Shown: positions 53,039-62,214 of the stretch, one piece after another
How positions within the stretch are numbered: the first letter of the stretch is position 1
Layout: each line of letters starts with the position of its first letter
Origin: Paenibacillus radicibacter
GTDB taxonomy: Bacteria; Bacillota; Bacilli; Paenibacillales; NBRC-103111
Assembly: GCF_024721995.1 (NCBI RefSeq)
Contig: NZ_JANQBC010000007.1
Coordinates: 124,001 to 188,000, forward strand
Length of the DNA: 64,000 nt
Direction of reading: 5' to 3'
Notes under the pieces: model-generated
What the model was told of the DNA's origin: nothing
Databases searched by the model: none
The model's input: the letters and a program-made list of their open reading frames with translations, nothing else
Translations under genes and position numbers: made by a program

Positions 53039-54313
53039 CTAGATCTGCCCCCTTTTTGGAAACAACCAAACACTAACTGCCATGATCACAACTGTGTACA
53101 ACGCCAAGTTGATTACGCCATGTGTCATAACAGACCATGATTCCTGCTGAATCCACTGGATCATCGTCGATAGCCAAAGTCCGTTTGGTGTCCACACCCA
53201 TAACATTTGAATACTGTCTGGTAAAATAAAGACAGGAACAAAGTTACCACCAATCACACCAATCACAAGCAGTAACGATTGTATGATCGCATTGGTCGTA
53301 TCTGGTTGGATTCGATACATCGCAGCTGTGAACAATCCGGCCATCGCTGCAACGAAGAGTCCCATCATCAAGGTTAACAACATAAACCCGAGCCAGAAAT
53401 TCAACGAATAGCCGGGAAATAGATTCAAGATGAAGTGTGAAACAACGACAACAATTGAAAATTTGAGTAGGGACATAATGAGGGTCGAGCCGAACTTACC
53501 ACCTAAATAGGAAATTGATTTACTTCCAGAAAGTAAAATTCGTTGAAACACTTGCTCGCGCTTCTCGACGACTGATTTGCTCGCTGTATTTGCAGCTACA
53601 TACATCGCAAAAATGACTCCGATTGCGAGGGTAAAGTACTGATAAGAAGTGATCGCACGAAGGCCTTCAATCTGTTCCAAACCGCCAATTGTCGGTACGA
53701 CTATAGACATAGAATTAGCAGATGATCCTGCTTGAGCTATAGCGAATGCAATACTTGAGTTTGTATTGAACTGTTTCGCGTACCCGTCAATGATGCCTTG
53801 AAGGGCACCGACTTTGATTGATGGATCATTAGCTACAAGTTGTAGTGGCATACCGTTGCCTTCACCAAGCAGGATCTTGTTTAATGTGCGGAAGGTGAAA
53901 CCTTCTGGTATCGTTACGATAGCTTGCACGTCACCAGCATTCAATTGTTGCACGGCTTCTTCTTTCTTGAGTGGAACCCATTCGACCATCTTGGTTACTT
54001 GTTTATTTGCTAGATACGCTTGAAGCAGCTTGGCAGGACTGATGTGCTCAGCTTTTGCGGCTAACGATGTGGCGGCTTCTTTATCGAGTCCCGAGCTTGT
54101 CAAAGATGATTTAAACTGTTGTATTCCAGCAGCCTCATCATCACTTACAACATAAGCAGCTTTTAGATGAAGGTTGGCCGTCGGATTCTCAATCCAGCCT
54201 GGAAGTATATATCCTAGAACGGTAATCAGGACAACTGAAATAACGAGTGAAATGATGTTTTCTTTGCGATCTCGCCAGTTAAGGAGCATATCCTTTTTAA
54301 AAAATATGTTCAT
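53039..54313 (-). CDS. ABC-2 type permease, LnrM-like
   Basis: A 424-residue permease with an N-terminal helix, a large outer domain (about 50-210) and five C-terminal helices (KREQVFQRILLSGSKSISYLGGKFG, GNFVPVFILPDSIQMLWVWTPNGLWL). It pairs with the LnrN-like permease below it. ATG 54313 is preferred over 54319 because AAAGGAGG lies seven bases before it. It lies 12 bases after the ATPase gene. Confidence 0.88.
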   Translation of the reverse strand: MNIFFKKDMLLNWRDRKENIISLVISVVLITVLGYILPGWIENPTANLHLKAAYVVSDDEAAGIQQFKSSLTSSGLDKEAATSLAAKAEHISPAKLLQAYLANKQVTKMVEWVPLKKEEAVQQLNAGDVQAIVTIPEGFTFRTLNKILLGEGNGMPLQLVANDPSIKVGALQGIIDGYAKQFNTNSSIAFAIAQAGSSANSMSIVVPTIGGLEQIEGLRAITSYQYFTLAIGVIFAMYVAANTASKSVVEKREQVFQRILLSGSKSISYLGGKFGSTLIMSLLKFSIVVVVSHFILNLFPGYSLNFWLGFMLLTLMMGLFVAAMAGLFTAAMYRIQPDTTNAIIQSLLLVIGVIGGNFVPVFILPDSIQMLWVWTPNGLWLSTMIQWIQQESWSVMTHGVINLALYTVVIMAVSVWLFPKRGQI

Positions 54314-54325
54314 GCACATCCTCCT

Positions 54326-55258
54326 TTAATCGCGCAAAGTCCGACCAGTTAACTGAAGAAATACATCCTCCAGGCTCGGTTTGTGCACATTCATGTTGAT
54401 CAGTTGAACCTTGTGCTGTTCAGCACGTTGTACGATATCGCTCAATATACGGCTTTGTTTGGTCACGATTAGTTTAAGTCCTTCGTCGGTTTTTTCTGTT
54501 TGCAACACGGACTCCATTTCACGAATATCATGGATCAGTGCATCATCATAGGCATCCAATTGGAGTATGATCGTATCTTCATTGGATAAAATGCGACCAA
54601 GTTCTTCCTTCGTGCCAGAAGCGATCACTTTAGCGTGATCCATAATGTACATGCGATTGCATAGCTGCTCAACTTCTTCCATGTAATGGCTCGTATAGAG
54701 GACGGTCGTCCCTTTTTCACGATTAAGAATTCTTACGATGTCCAGAATATGATTGCGCGATTGTGGATCAATCCCAACTGTGGGTTCATCCATAATGACG
54801 ATTTGTGGATCGTGAATCAGCGATGCGGCGATATTAATACGTCTTTTCATACCACCGGAGAATGTCTTGATCAGTTCTTTCTGCCGATCACGCAAACCTA
54901 CGATCTCAAGAACTTCTTGGATTTTACTCTCCAGTTCTTTCTTGGACAGTTTGTAGATACGTCCGAAGAACATCAGATTCTCATAGGCACTAAGCTCTCC
55001 ATATAACGCAATTTCCTGAGGTACAACTCCGAGTACATTGCGAATAATCTGCGGATTCTGAATGACACTTTTTCCATTCAATCGTACATCCCCATGTGTA
55101 GGTGCGAGCAGGGAAGAGATCATCGAGATTGTTGTTGATTTACCTGCTCCGTTTGGACCAATGAGTCCGACAGACTCTCCCTTTTCTAGATACAAGCTTA
55201 CGCCATCCACGACCATTTTACCCTTGAAGCTCTTGCTAAGCTCAACTGTTTCCAGCAT
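54326..55258 (-). CDS. ABC transporter ATPase, LnrL-like
   Basis: A 310-residue ATPase: Walker A GPNGAGKSTTISMI, signature TFSGGMKRRINIA, Walker B PQIVIMDEPTVGIDPQSRNH, and C-terminal MNVHKPSLEDVFLQLTGR. In Bacillus subtilis LnrLMN exports linearmycin-type polyenes from the membrane, and the two-component pair senses them. It begins the ABC part of the locus after a terminator (55333-55350) and a palindrome (55374-55393), so it probably has its own promoter. ATG 55258 follows AAGGAGG. Confidence 0.92.
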   Translation of the reverse strand: MLETVELSKSFKGKMVVDGVSLYLEKGESVGLIGPNGAGKSTTISMISSLLAPTHGDVRLNGKSVIQNPQIIRNVLGVVPQEIALYGELSAYENLMFFGRIYKLSKKELESKIQEVLEIVGLRDRQKELIKTFSGGMKRRINIAASLIHDPQIVIMDEPTVGIDPQSRNHILDIVRILNREKGTTVLYTSHYMEEVEQLCNRMYIMDHAKVIASGTKEELGRILSNEDTIILQLDAYDDALIHDIREMESVLQTEKTDEGLKLIVTKQSRILSDIVQRAEQHKVQLINMNVHKPSLEDVFLQLTGRTLRD

Positions 55259-55327
55259 GAATGATGCCTCCTTGTCAGATACCGTTTAGAAGGTACCTTG
55301 TTGTGTTCATGAGTTCAGTGTATATAC

Positions 55328-55350
55328 AAAAAGACAGTGCTCACACTGCC
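55328..55350 (-). terminator. Terminator between response regulator and ABC genes
   Basis: On the minus strand GGCAGTG, TGAG and CACTGTC (one G-U pair) are followed by TTTTT (55332-55328). Confidence 0.75.
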
Positions 55351-55373
55351 TTCCGTCATTCGTTTTATGTATA

Positions 55374-55393
55374 ACCATGACTTCAGTCATGGT
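55374..55393. promoter_or_regulatory. Palindrome ACCATGAC-N4-GTCATGGT after the response regulator
   Basis: A perfect 8-base inverted repeat with a 4-base spacer lies three bases beyond the response regulator stop. It could be a hairpin or a binding site for the regulator. Confidence 0.5.
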
Positions 55394-55396
55394 CGA

Positions 55397-56029
55397 TCAG
55401 ACAACATTATTCTGAATCGCGTAAATGGCTAATTGTGTTCTGTCTCTCAGCTCAAGTTTATCCATGATCTGGCTGACATGATTCTTAACTGTCCCAACGG
55501 ATAATCCAAGTTGGTCAGCAATCTCCTTATTGCTGCGACCTTCACCAATAAGACGAAGAATAGTTAGCTCCCGTGGGGTGATGGACTCATTGACGGTGCT
55601 ATTCTTTTCAGACTTCAGTAGGCGAGGAATGACCTTAGCTGCAACATCGTCTTGTAGTGCCATACCGCCAGATAAACAGCTGCGAATGGAGCGGATGAGC
55701 ATAGCCGGTTCTGCATCTTTAAGCATATAACCGCTTGCACCGCTTTTCAGAGCTTTAACGGCATATTCGTCATCGTTAAATGTAGTAAGGATCAGCACTT
55801 TGCAGCTCGGCCAGCGAGATCGAATGATTCGAGTTGCCTCCAAGCCATCCATCTCCGGCATACGAATATCTATTACTGCTATATCAAATGAATGCGTCTC
55901 ACATAGTTTCACCGCTTCTTTACCATTTGCAGCTTCGCCAGTCACTCGCATACTCCTATCTGTTTCAATCATCATTTTCAATCCTTGTCTGACCATCGTT
56001 TGGTCTTCGGCTAGTAGGATCTTGATCAT
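55397..56029 (-). CDS. Two-component response regulator (NarL/LuxR type), LnrK-like
   Basis: A 210-residue regulator. The receiver domain has acidic D8/D9 region residues, the phosphorylation site Asp54 in FDIAVIDIRMPEMDG, and Lys in the GYMLKDAEP segment. The LuxR helix-turn-helix (about 145-205) reads TPRELTILRLIGEGRSNKEIADQLGLSVGTVKNHVSQIM. It overlaps the histidine kinase stop by four bases. It probably activates the downstream ABC genes. Confidence 0.94.
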   Translation of the reverse strand: MIKILLAEDQTMVRQGLKMMIETDRSMRVTGEAANGKEAVKLCETHSFDIAVIDIRMPEMDGLEATRIIRSRWPSCKVLILTTFNDDEYAVKALKSGASGYMLKDAEPAMLIRSIRSCLSGGMALQDDVAAKVIPRLLKSEKNSTVNESITPRELTILRLIGEGRSNKEIADQLGLSVGTVKNHVSQIMDKLELRDRTQLAIYAIQNNVV

Positions 56030-57168
56030 TCGGCAACACCTCTCTCTTTAAGAATAGGAATGACACCTCGGATTACAAAAGAGTCCTTACTTGCGAACAC
56101 TTCAAGTGTACCACCGGCTTCTTTCATTCGTTCTCGCATCGACTTCAGTCCAAATCCTTCTCGTACGAATTTTTTATTCTTTAAACGATTCATGACTTCG
56201 AATCGGAACACGCTTCCACCAGGTGCTTCGAATGTGATCGCAGCCTCTCTTGTCTCGCTGTGCTTCATGATATTCGTCAGCGCTTCTTGCACCGCTCGAT
56301 AGACAGCGAACGATTGCGTGGTGTTAAGAGGTGCAGTTAACGCCCCATGCATCACGGTAAAATGGATACGCATAAAATGCTCGGCTTCAAGCCTTCTGAT
56401 CATACTAAGTATCGCAGTCAGACCCGCTATCTCTTGCTCTTTTAACGACTTAACCGCGCTTCTCGTTTCTTCGAGGCTATCTTTGGCTAACGACTTGAGC
56501 TCTTGAATCCGAGGAGATAGCTCTTCACCTGATTGCATCCGAAACACTTCGAGCTGCATGAGAAGCGCAGTTAGCTTGTGACCAACTGAATCGTGAATGT
56601 CTCTTGCGATTTGAGTGCGTTCTTCCTGACGGGCTGCTTCCTCGTCCGATGCGATACGCCGCTTTAAGGAGCGGTATTCACTTAGAAGGGCAGCATTTCG
56701 AACATCGATCTCTTGGAGTCTGCTTTTTGTTGTACTGTACATGACAAAACCAGCAGCGAGGATAGCTGTATAGAGAATAGCAAATGGCAGTGGATAGGAA
56801 GGATAACCTAAAACCCAAGGTGCTGCAAGATTAGCAGGGATTGTAACTATGACGAAGCTAGCGTGTAGGATTGGTAATCGGTAAATGGCTTTACCTGCAA
56901 TTAGGGAGTAGAGGAGAAGTGTATAGGTTGCGGGTTCACCCACTTTGTGTGGCCATAGCGCGATTGTAATCATCACGGATGCAGCGATTAGAACAGTGGC
57001 AAGTGAATAGGGATGTTTACGAAGCAGAGCAGCATAAAAGTAAAGAGCGAAGAACATCGAGATCACGACAAGCCGCCATGGCATCATCGCTGACTCGTTA
57101 GGCAGACTAAGCCATGCGAACAGCCACGTCGCCATGAGTAATAACAGCCATAGCCAATACGAACGCAT
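56026..57168 (-). CDS. Sensor histidine kinase (HisKA_3 type), LnrJ-like
   Basis: A 380-residue membrane kinase. Five or so helices fill the first 145 residues with almost no extracellular domain, as in intramembrane-sensing kinases. The HisKA_3 box is RTQIARDIHDSVGHKL with His192, and the ATPase has the NIMKHSETREA N-box and GFGLKSMRERM. This fits sensors that detect membrane-active antibiotics. AAGGAGG six bases upstream supports ATG 57168. It forms an overlapping pair with the response regulator. Confidence 0.93.
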   Translation of the reverse strand: MRSYWLWLLLLMATWLFAWLSLPNESAMMPWRLVVISMFFALYFYAALLRKHPYSLATVLIAASVMITIALWPHKVGEPATYTLLLYSLIAGKAIYRLPILHASFVIVTIPANLAAPWVLGYPSYPLPFAILYTAILAAGFVMYSTTKSRLQEIDVRNAALLSEYRSLKRRIASDEEAARQEERTQIARDIHDSVGHKLTALLMQLEVFRMQSGEELSPRIQELKSLAKDSLEETRSAVKSLKEQEIAGLTAILSMIRRLEAEHFMRIHFTVMHGALTAPLNTTQSFAVYRAVQEALTNIMKHSETREAAITFEAPGGSVFRFEVMNRLKNKKFVREGFGLKSMRERMKEAGGTLEVFASKDSFVIRGVIPILKERGVAE

Positions 57169-57386
57169 GAGTAGCCTCCTTGCAAACTAGCAGAATAGTT
57201 AGGTAGATTATAGTTTAATATGGGATATTCTTCAAATGTAGCTAGTGTATTAAGTTAGAATAATAAAACACACAATGTGTAAGTGTTGTTTCTGATTAGA
57301 AAGATACTATGAAACTATTATTCTAATCTTTCGTAATTGTATTATAATGTATAGGTATATTTAACCAATTAAGAGGAGATGTATTT

Positions 57387-57491
57387 TTGAGGAAACAGCC
57401 AGCAAAACACTTTTCCATAGTTGATTTATTAATGTTGTATAAAAATGGCATGTATTATAACCATGTTAAAAACCAAGGAGATTTTGCATGA
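57387..57491 (+). CDS. Putative 34-residue leader peptide, overlapping the next gene
   Basis: A short frame opens at TTG 57387, eight bases after GAGGAG, and ends TGA 57489-57491, overlapping the ATG of the following gene in the ATGA form. The peptide starts RKQPAKHFSIVDLLML (after Met) and contains LYKNGMYYN. The good ribosome site and the overlap support translation; homology is not recognised. It may couple translation into the coiled-coil gene. Confidence 0.5.
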   Translation: MRKQPAKHFSIVDLLMLYKNGMYYNHVKNQGDFA

Positions 57492-58438
57492 AAAAAACAA
57501 TAATCATTTCAATTGTAGCTGTATTACTAGTAGCAGGTATTTCCGGGTTCGTTATTTGGAAGATTAATGATGATAAAGCGAAGAAAGAGATGGCTATATT
57601 AGCTGAGATTAACACGATCCAAGAGAAAGTAAACTCCCTTTATACTGACAACCAAAAAAAGAATCTTGCAGTTGAAGTTAACGATGACAAGATAAAAAGT
57701 ACGCGTGACTTATTTGTTAATATGAATAATAAAGAACTTTCGTCAGAAGCTGCTAAATTACTCAATCAAGCTTCAGTAGACTTAAGTGATGTGGAGAAGA
57801 TGTTCACAATAAAACAAAATATAGATAAACTTTTTGATAAAAATGGGGCAATTGTTGAATCAAGTGACACTAAGTCCTACAAAGATCAGTTAGATACACT
57901 TAAGTCGGATAAGCCTTCCTTCGTGAATGAAATGATGACTAAAATTAATGATGCAGATACTCAAAATGAACAGATTTTAACTGCAACGAAGATGGTTGAT
58001 GCCTTATTTACATCATCAGAAAAATCCAATGTAAAAGAAAACATTGCCCGAACAGAAATTGAAAATGCTAAAGCAAAAATAAACGACGTTAAACAAGATA
58101 AAGTAAAAGAAAGTTTATTTTCATTTGTTCAACTAGCTGATACATATTTGGAATCTAAGATAAAAGCTGAAGCCGAAGCAAAGGCGAAATCAGAATCAGA
58201 AGCAAAAGCTAAAGTAGCAGAAAAAAAAGCTTCTTCTACATCTAAGAAGTCTAATGGCAACTTAGATCTGACAGGTTGGGTGCCATATAGCACAGGGGAT
58301 ATAGCCACATTACTAAAGTATCTGGCGTCGGGAGACGTTGTTAAATACAATGGTCAATATTGGGCGTCTCCACAACTAATAGATATGATATCAAATGAAG
58401 AAGTGGTTTATTTTAATGATATTTCCGAAAAAAAATAA
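57488..58438 (+). CDS. Membrane-anchored coiled-coil protein of unknown function
   Basis: A 316-residue protein: one N-terminal helix (KTIIISIVAVLLVAGISGFVIW) anchors a long, Lys/Asp/Glu-rich helical domain (about 28-220), then an alanine/lysine/glutamate-rich repeat (about 220-250, AEAEAKAKSESEAKAKV) and a small globular tail (WVPYSTGDIATLLKYL, VVKYNGQYWASPQLI). I recognise no family for the N-terminal part. The DNA is noticeably AT-rich and lysine-rich compared with neighbours, as in recently acquired genes (inference). The start ATG follows AAGGAG. Confidence 0.75.
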   Translation: MKKTIIISIVAVLLVAGISGFVIWKINDDKAKKEMAILAEINTIQEKVNSLYTDNQKKNLAVEVNDDKIKSTRDLFVNMNNKELSSEAAKLLNQASVDLSDVEKMFTIKQNIDKLFDKNGAIVESSDTKSYKDQLDTLKSDKPSFVNEMMTKINDADTQNEQILTATKMVDALFTSSEKSNVKENIARTEIENAKAKINDVKQDKVKESLFSFVQLADTYLESKIKAEAEAKAKSESEAKAKVAEKKASSTSKKSNGNLDLTGWVPYSTGDIATLLKYLASGDVVKYNGQYWASPQLIDMISNEEVVYFNDISEKK

Positions 58439-58470
58439 ATGTATCAAGATAATCTCGAAATCCGGGAAAC

Positions 58471-58505
58471 AAAAAGAACATGACCATTTGGCCACGTTCT
58501 TTTTG
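58471..58505 (+). terminator. Terminator of the coiled-coil gene
   Basis: AAAAAGAAC (58471-58479) and GTTCTTTTT (58496-58504), with inner TG/CA and CC/GG pairs, are followed by T-rich DNA. Confidence 0.75.
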
Positions 58506-58564
58506 TTTTTATTACGGAACCAATGATGGTTGTTGCATCGTAGCCTTCGTAAAATAATCACATC

Positions 58565-58592
58565 AAAAAACGCAACCCCTGTCAGGTTGCGT
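58565..58592 (-). terminator. Terminator of the TetR gene
   Basis: ACGCAACC (58570-58577) and GGTTGCGT (58585-58592) form a stem; the minus strand continues with six T. Confidence 0.82.
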
Positions 58593-58619
58593 GTAATGGT
58601 TTGTTAAGTGTAACTAAGC

Positions 58620-59333
58620 TTATTCATTCGAAAGCTTTCTCAATATGAACTCATGGATAAACGGCTCAATCCCAGGCTGATCCTCATGGATCCATTGTTC
58701 GCTAAAGACCTGATGCTTCATCGCTTGATAGAAATCGAGCAAAGCTTGCTTTAATGTCACATTGTGCAACATGAGAAGCTTAGGATCCAACAATTCTCTT
58801 AATACGGCGTCCAATTGGATAAGAAGCATTCTGGAATTTAACTGATGAAAAACACCGAGCTCCATACCGCTGTCAAAATAAGAGATTAGCTTTTTTCGGC
58901 AACGCTCTAATCCTTCCACAAGCTTAGTCGCTAATTCAGGAAAAGTATTATTTAGATCATCAAGAAAGACATTGCTTAAATAATAAGCCAGCTTTATTGA
59001 TATTTTAAAAGTTGTGTTAAAAGTTTCACCATAGAGCATCAATTCCTTATGGGTAGGTTCCGATTGTGCCATTAATTTCGAAGGTGTTTCCTCCAGCACC
59101 AGTTGATCGATGTAGTTAATGGATTCAAGAACCAATGATTCAATGATCTCTTCCTTAGAAGAAAAATACTTATACATGGTTGCTTTACTTATATCCATAC
59201 ATTTGGCGGCATCATCCATTTTCAATGAATTGAAGCCATGTTTTTGAATATAGGGCAATATTTTAATAACATGCTTTAATTTAATTGTTTGTTTCTTAGC
59301 TTCTGCTTCATCGAGACCTTCACAATCCATCAT
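58620..59333 (-). CDS. TetR/AcrR-family regulator divergent from the DHA2 exporter
   Basis: A 237-residue regulator with helix-turn-helix ILPYIQKHGFNSLKMDDAAKCMDISKATMYKYFSSKEEI and a long helical ligand domain. ATG 59333 is set by AGGAGG nine bases upstream. It is divergent from the MFS gene at 59493. The shared region has two inverted GTAAACAA/TTGTTTAC half-sites (59355-59362, 59423-59430), a plausible operator system. Confidence 0.86.
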   Translation of the reverse strand: MMDCEGLDEAEAKKQTIKLKHVIKILPYIQKHGFNSLKMDDAAKCMDISKATMYKYFSSKEEIIESLVLESINYIDQLVLEETPSKLMAQSEPTHKELMLYGETFNTTFKISIKLAYYLSNVFLDDLNNTFPELATKLVEGLERCRKKLISYFDSGMELGVFHQLNSRMLLIQLDAVLRELLDPKLLMLHNVTLKQALLDFYQAMKHQVFSEQWIHEDQPGIEPFIHEFILRKLSNE

Positions 59334-59354
59334 GTATTCCCGCCTCCTGCCTAT

Positions 59355-59430
59355 GTAAACAAGTATAACGTAAATCATAATTATTTACACCGCCTAAACA
59401 AAATAAACTAATTTAACGTTTTTTGTTTAC
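59355..59430. promoter_or_regulatory. Inverted GTAAACAA...TTGTTTAC half-sites in the divergent TetR/MFS region
   Basis: GTAAACAA (59355-59362) and TTGTTTAC (59423-59430) are perfect inverted copies about 60 bases apart, each near a start region, as expected for two operators of one repressor. Confidence 0.5.
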
Positions 59431-59492
59431 TTCGTATAAGTGATGTGCTAAATTACTCTTATGAAATTAATACAAATATGGAGGAGATCATT

Positions 59493-60953
59493 ATGACTAT
59501 GAATTCCGAGTCACTTAGCTCCGAACAACCGTTGTCCATGCGATCTTTAATTGTACCGATGATCGCTTTAATTATCGGAATGTTCATGGTTATTCTGGAT
59601 ACGACGGCCGTCAATGTCGCCATTCCTGTGCTCGCAAAAGACTTCAACAGCACGTTAAGTCTCATTCAATGGACAGTTACCGGATATGCGCTCGCGCAAG
59701 CGGCGGTTATTCCACTAGCCGGCTGGATGTCGGACCGATTTGGAGCTAAATTGATCTTTATTATTTCCATCATTTTGTTCACACTTGGTTCGGTTTTATG
59801 TGCGTTTGCCATCTCAGCTGAACAGCTCATCTTTTTCCGAGTTTTGCAAGGGCTAGGCGGAGGCATGGTAATGCCGATTGCCTTTTCAATGACGTATCGT
59901 TTGAGTCCTCCGGATAAAGTCGGTCGAATCATGGGTATGATGGGAATTCCCGTACTACTAGCGCCAGCATTCGGGCCGATTGTTTCCGGTTATTTGATCG
60001 ACTATGTCAATTGGCAGTGGATATTCCTGATTAATGTTCCGATTGGCATCATTGGAGTGTTCATGTGTATTTCGTCGCTTCCGAACTTAGCGAAGAAGGC
60101 TTCGGCTCCGCTCGATTTGTTTGGGATGGTGCTTGCACCTCTTGCTTTTGGCGGCCTTTCTTACGGCATAAGCGAGGGAAGCACAAGTTGGCAATCTACG
60201 AATACGATCATCGGTCTTTCTGTTGGCGCTGTAGCATTAATCTTATTTGTCATTGTTGAGTTGACCCGTAAGAATGAACCTTTGCTGGAATTGAGAGTTT
60301 TCGGTTCTTCCCAATTTACACGAGGTATCCTGCTGCAATGGGCTTTGCAGTTCACGATGTTCGGAATTGTGTTTGCTGTACCATATTTCATGCAACAATT
60401 AATGGGGATGAGCGCTCTAGAAGCCGGTTTATGGACATTACCGCACGCTATTGCAGCGGGAATCGCGATGCCAATTGGTGGTCGCTTATACGACCGAATC
60501 GGAGCAAGACCTCTGGTTATTACGGGGTTGGTGTTTGCGGGAATCGGAGCTTTTCTTCTCTCCTTCATCGATCCTAGCAACAGTCCTTGGATGTTCCTCG
60601 TTCCCCGGGCCATGATCGGATTAGGAATGGGGATATCGTTCCTTGCCTTGAACACCCATCTGATTCAGAATGCTCCAAGAGAACTTGTCGGCCGAGTTAC
60701 ATCTCTGACGAGTGCAGCTCAACAGGTTGTTACTTCTTTCTCGGTGGCAGGACTTACTACATTCATTGTGAGCCGTACGAGTCATTATGTAAGCCAAGGC
60801 GAAACAGCAATGCCTGATGCCATGACGCACGCCTATCATAATACTTATATTGTGTTAGCTGTGCTTGCAGCAGTTAGCCTGTTATTAGCCGTAACGCTCA
60901 AGCGCACCACTTCCGATCGTGCAGAAGCTCCTGTCGGAATGGTCGAACTATGA
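59493..60953 (+). CDS. DHA2-family MFS multidrug exporter (EmrB/QacA type)
   Basis: A 486-residue protein with about 14 helices. The motifs are characteristic: IGMFMVILDTTAVNVAIPVLAKDF (helix 1), WTVTGYALAQAAVIPLAGWMSDRFGAK (motif A), FRVLQGLGGGMVMPIAFSMTYR (motif C region) and NWQWIFLINVPIGI. It exports drugs or toxic amphiphiles using the proton gradient. ATG 59493 follows GGAGGA; an in-frame upstream start is unsupported. It is probably repressed by the divergent TetR protein. Confidence 0.93.
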   Translation: MTMNSESLSSEQPLSMRSLIVPMIALIIGMFMVILDTTAVNVAIPVLAKDFNSTLSLIQWTVTGYALAQAAVIPLAGWMSDRFGAKLIFIISIILFTLGSVLCAFAISAEQLIFFRVLQGLGGGMVMPIAFSMTYRLSPPDKVGRIMGMMGIPVLLAPAFGPIVSGYLIDYVNWQWIFLINVPIGIIGVFMCISSLPNLAKKASAPLDLFGMVLAPLAFGGLSYGISEGSTSWQSTNTIIGLSVGAVALILFVIVELTRKNEPLLELRVFGSSQFTRGILLQWALQFTMFGIVFAVPYFMQQLMGMSALEAGLWTLPHAIAAGIAMPIGGRLYDRIGARPLVITGLVFAGIGAFLLSFIDPSNSPWMFLVPRAMIGLGMGISFLALNTHLIQNAPRELVGRVTSLTSAAQQVVTSFSVAGLTTFIVSRTSHYVSQGETAMPDAMTHAYHNTYIVLAVLAAVSLLLAVTLKRTTSDRAEAPVGMVEL

Positions 60954-60978
60954 TTACCTCAATATTAATGAGCAAATA

Positions 60979-61024
60979 AAAATAATCGCTGTTCTCCATA
61001 AATTTAGAGAATGGCGATTATTTT
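60979..61024 (+). terminator. Terminator of the DHA2 exporter gene
   Basis: AAAATAATCGC (60979-60989) pairs with GCGATTATTTT (61014-61024), with inner TTCTC/GAGAA; ends in T-rich sequence. Confidence 0.82.
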
Positions 61025-61080
61025 GTCTCCCGGCATTTGATAGGTAGGAATCACGTGCTATCATATCTCTAGCCCAATCG

Positions 61081-62112
61081 TTACCATAACGAATCCTGTG
61101 ACACATTAATGAATTTCAGTTGCTTCATACCTTTTAGGAAATCAGGTTTCTGATTGATCATAGACATTCCTAAGTCCAAAATTTGCAGTTGCTTCAGCTT
61201 CTCTAACTCGATCGGTAGCTCATAGATCGAGGTGTATTGAATCGTAAGTTGCTCGAGTTGTTCCAGTTCTCCAATCTCTGAGGGGATGTAGTTTAAGCTG
61301 ATATCTTCTTTAGGCTTGGCTCGCCACTCGAGTGTCGGTCGATCAGAGCTCGCACAATGGATGCTAAGCTCTCTTAGATTCTTCAGCTTGCCTATTGATG
61401 CTGGAATAGCCTCTAAATTTGCCGTCATGATTCTAAGACGTTCAAGCTTATTTAACTCGAACAGCGCTTCGGGTAGGCGATAAAGGTCCTGCTCAAAAAC
61501 TTCTAGATCACGCAGCTCTGTCAGCTCCCGGATTCGCTCAGGTAACTCTGTCAACCCATGCCTACTTATATATAACCAGTCGGTTTTGTGCTTAATAGCG
61601 TCATCTAGCAGACGATCGAAGTTCTGGTGAGCCTTCAATTCCAAGAATAGACCTGTAATCCGATCCATCAGCTCGATTGCTTCTTCCTCCGTTACTTCCA
61701 TACCATACATATGTTCATGAACTACGGAGTAAAGATAGTCTCCGCCACCTTCTTTCAAGAAACACAAGTCTTCCGGCAGGTTTGGATAAATCCAATCCGA
61801 CAGGCGGTTTGCCATTTGCTTCAGTAGGTTCCCACTTTCTTCACAGCATCTATATAAATAGTAGGTTCCTGCGGTATAAAAGGCATGGCTACGATAGGTA
61901 TTTCTTATTTGTTTCAATTCATCCATGATATTGCCTTGTATTACGATTGTCTTCTCTAGGTAAGGATTCAACATTTTCAATGCGCTTACGTAATTGCCCC
62001 GTGCCATATCAGCTGAATTTTTCTCACTAAGCACAAAATATTCTGAATTTATTATCGCCAAATCAATTATCTGTTCGTAAGCTTTGTCTTTAGGGTCTGT
62101 ATACATTCTCAT
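61081..62112 (-). CDS. Leucine-rich repeat protein
   Basis: A protein of about 343 residues. The N-terminal half (about 1-185) is helical without recognised family (AYEQIIDLAIINSEYFVLSEKN, YYLYRCCEESGNLLKQM). The C-terminal half has leucine-rich repeats (GLTELPERIRELTELRDLEV, LYRLPEALFELNKLERLRIM, IGKLKNLRELSI, IGELEQLEQLTI). Start is uncertain: ATG 62112 has GGAG nine bases upstream, ATG 62157 is an alternative without clear site. An in-frame extension to 62301 crosses the tRNA gene and is rejected. Confidence 0.8.
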   Translation of the reverse strand: MRMYTDPKDKAYEQIIDLAIINSEYFVLSEKNSADMARGNYVSALKMLNPYLEKTIVIQGNIMDELKQIRNTYRSHAFYTAGTYYLYRCCEESGNLLKQMANRLSDWIYPNLPEDLCFLKEGGGDYLYSVVHEHMYGMEVTEEEAIELMDRITGLFLELKAHQNFDRLLDDAIKHKTDWLYISRHGLTELPERIRELTELRDLEVFEQDLYRLPEALFELNKLERLRIMTANLEAIPASIGKLKNLRELSIHCASSDRPTLEWRAKPKEDISLNYIPSEIGELEQLEQLTIQYTSIYELPIELEKLKQLQILDLGMSMINQKPDFLKGMKQLKFINVSQDSLW

Positions 62113-62163
62113 CCCACAAGTCTCCATTCTTATCATTTTTGATTTTAAATCATTCATGTTCCG

Positions 62164-62194
62164 AAAAAAACAAAAACACCGGGAATCCCGATGT
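62164..62194 (-). terminator. Terminator of the tRNA-Ala gene
   Basis: On the minus strand ACATCGGG, ATT and CCCGGTGT (one U-G pair) are followed by TTTTTGTTTTTTT. Confidence 0.85.
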
Positions 62195-62214
62195 ATAAGG
62201 TATTTTTTATGATA

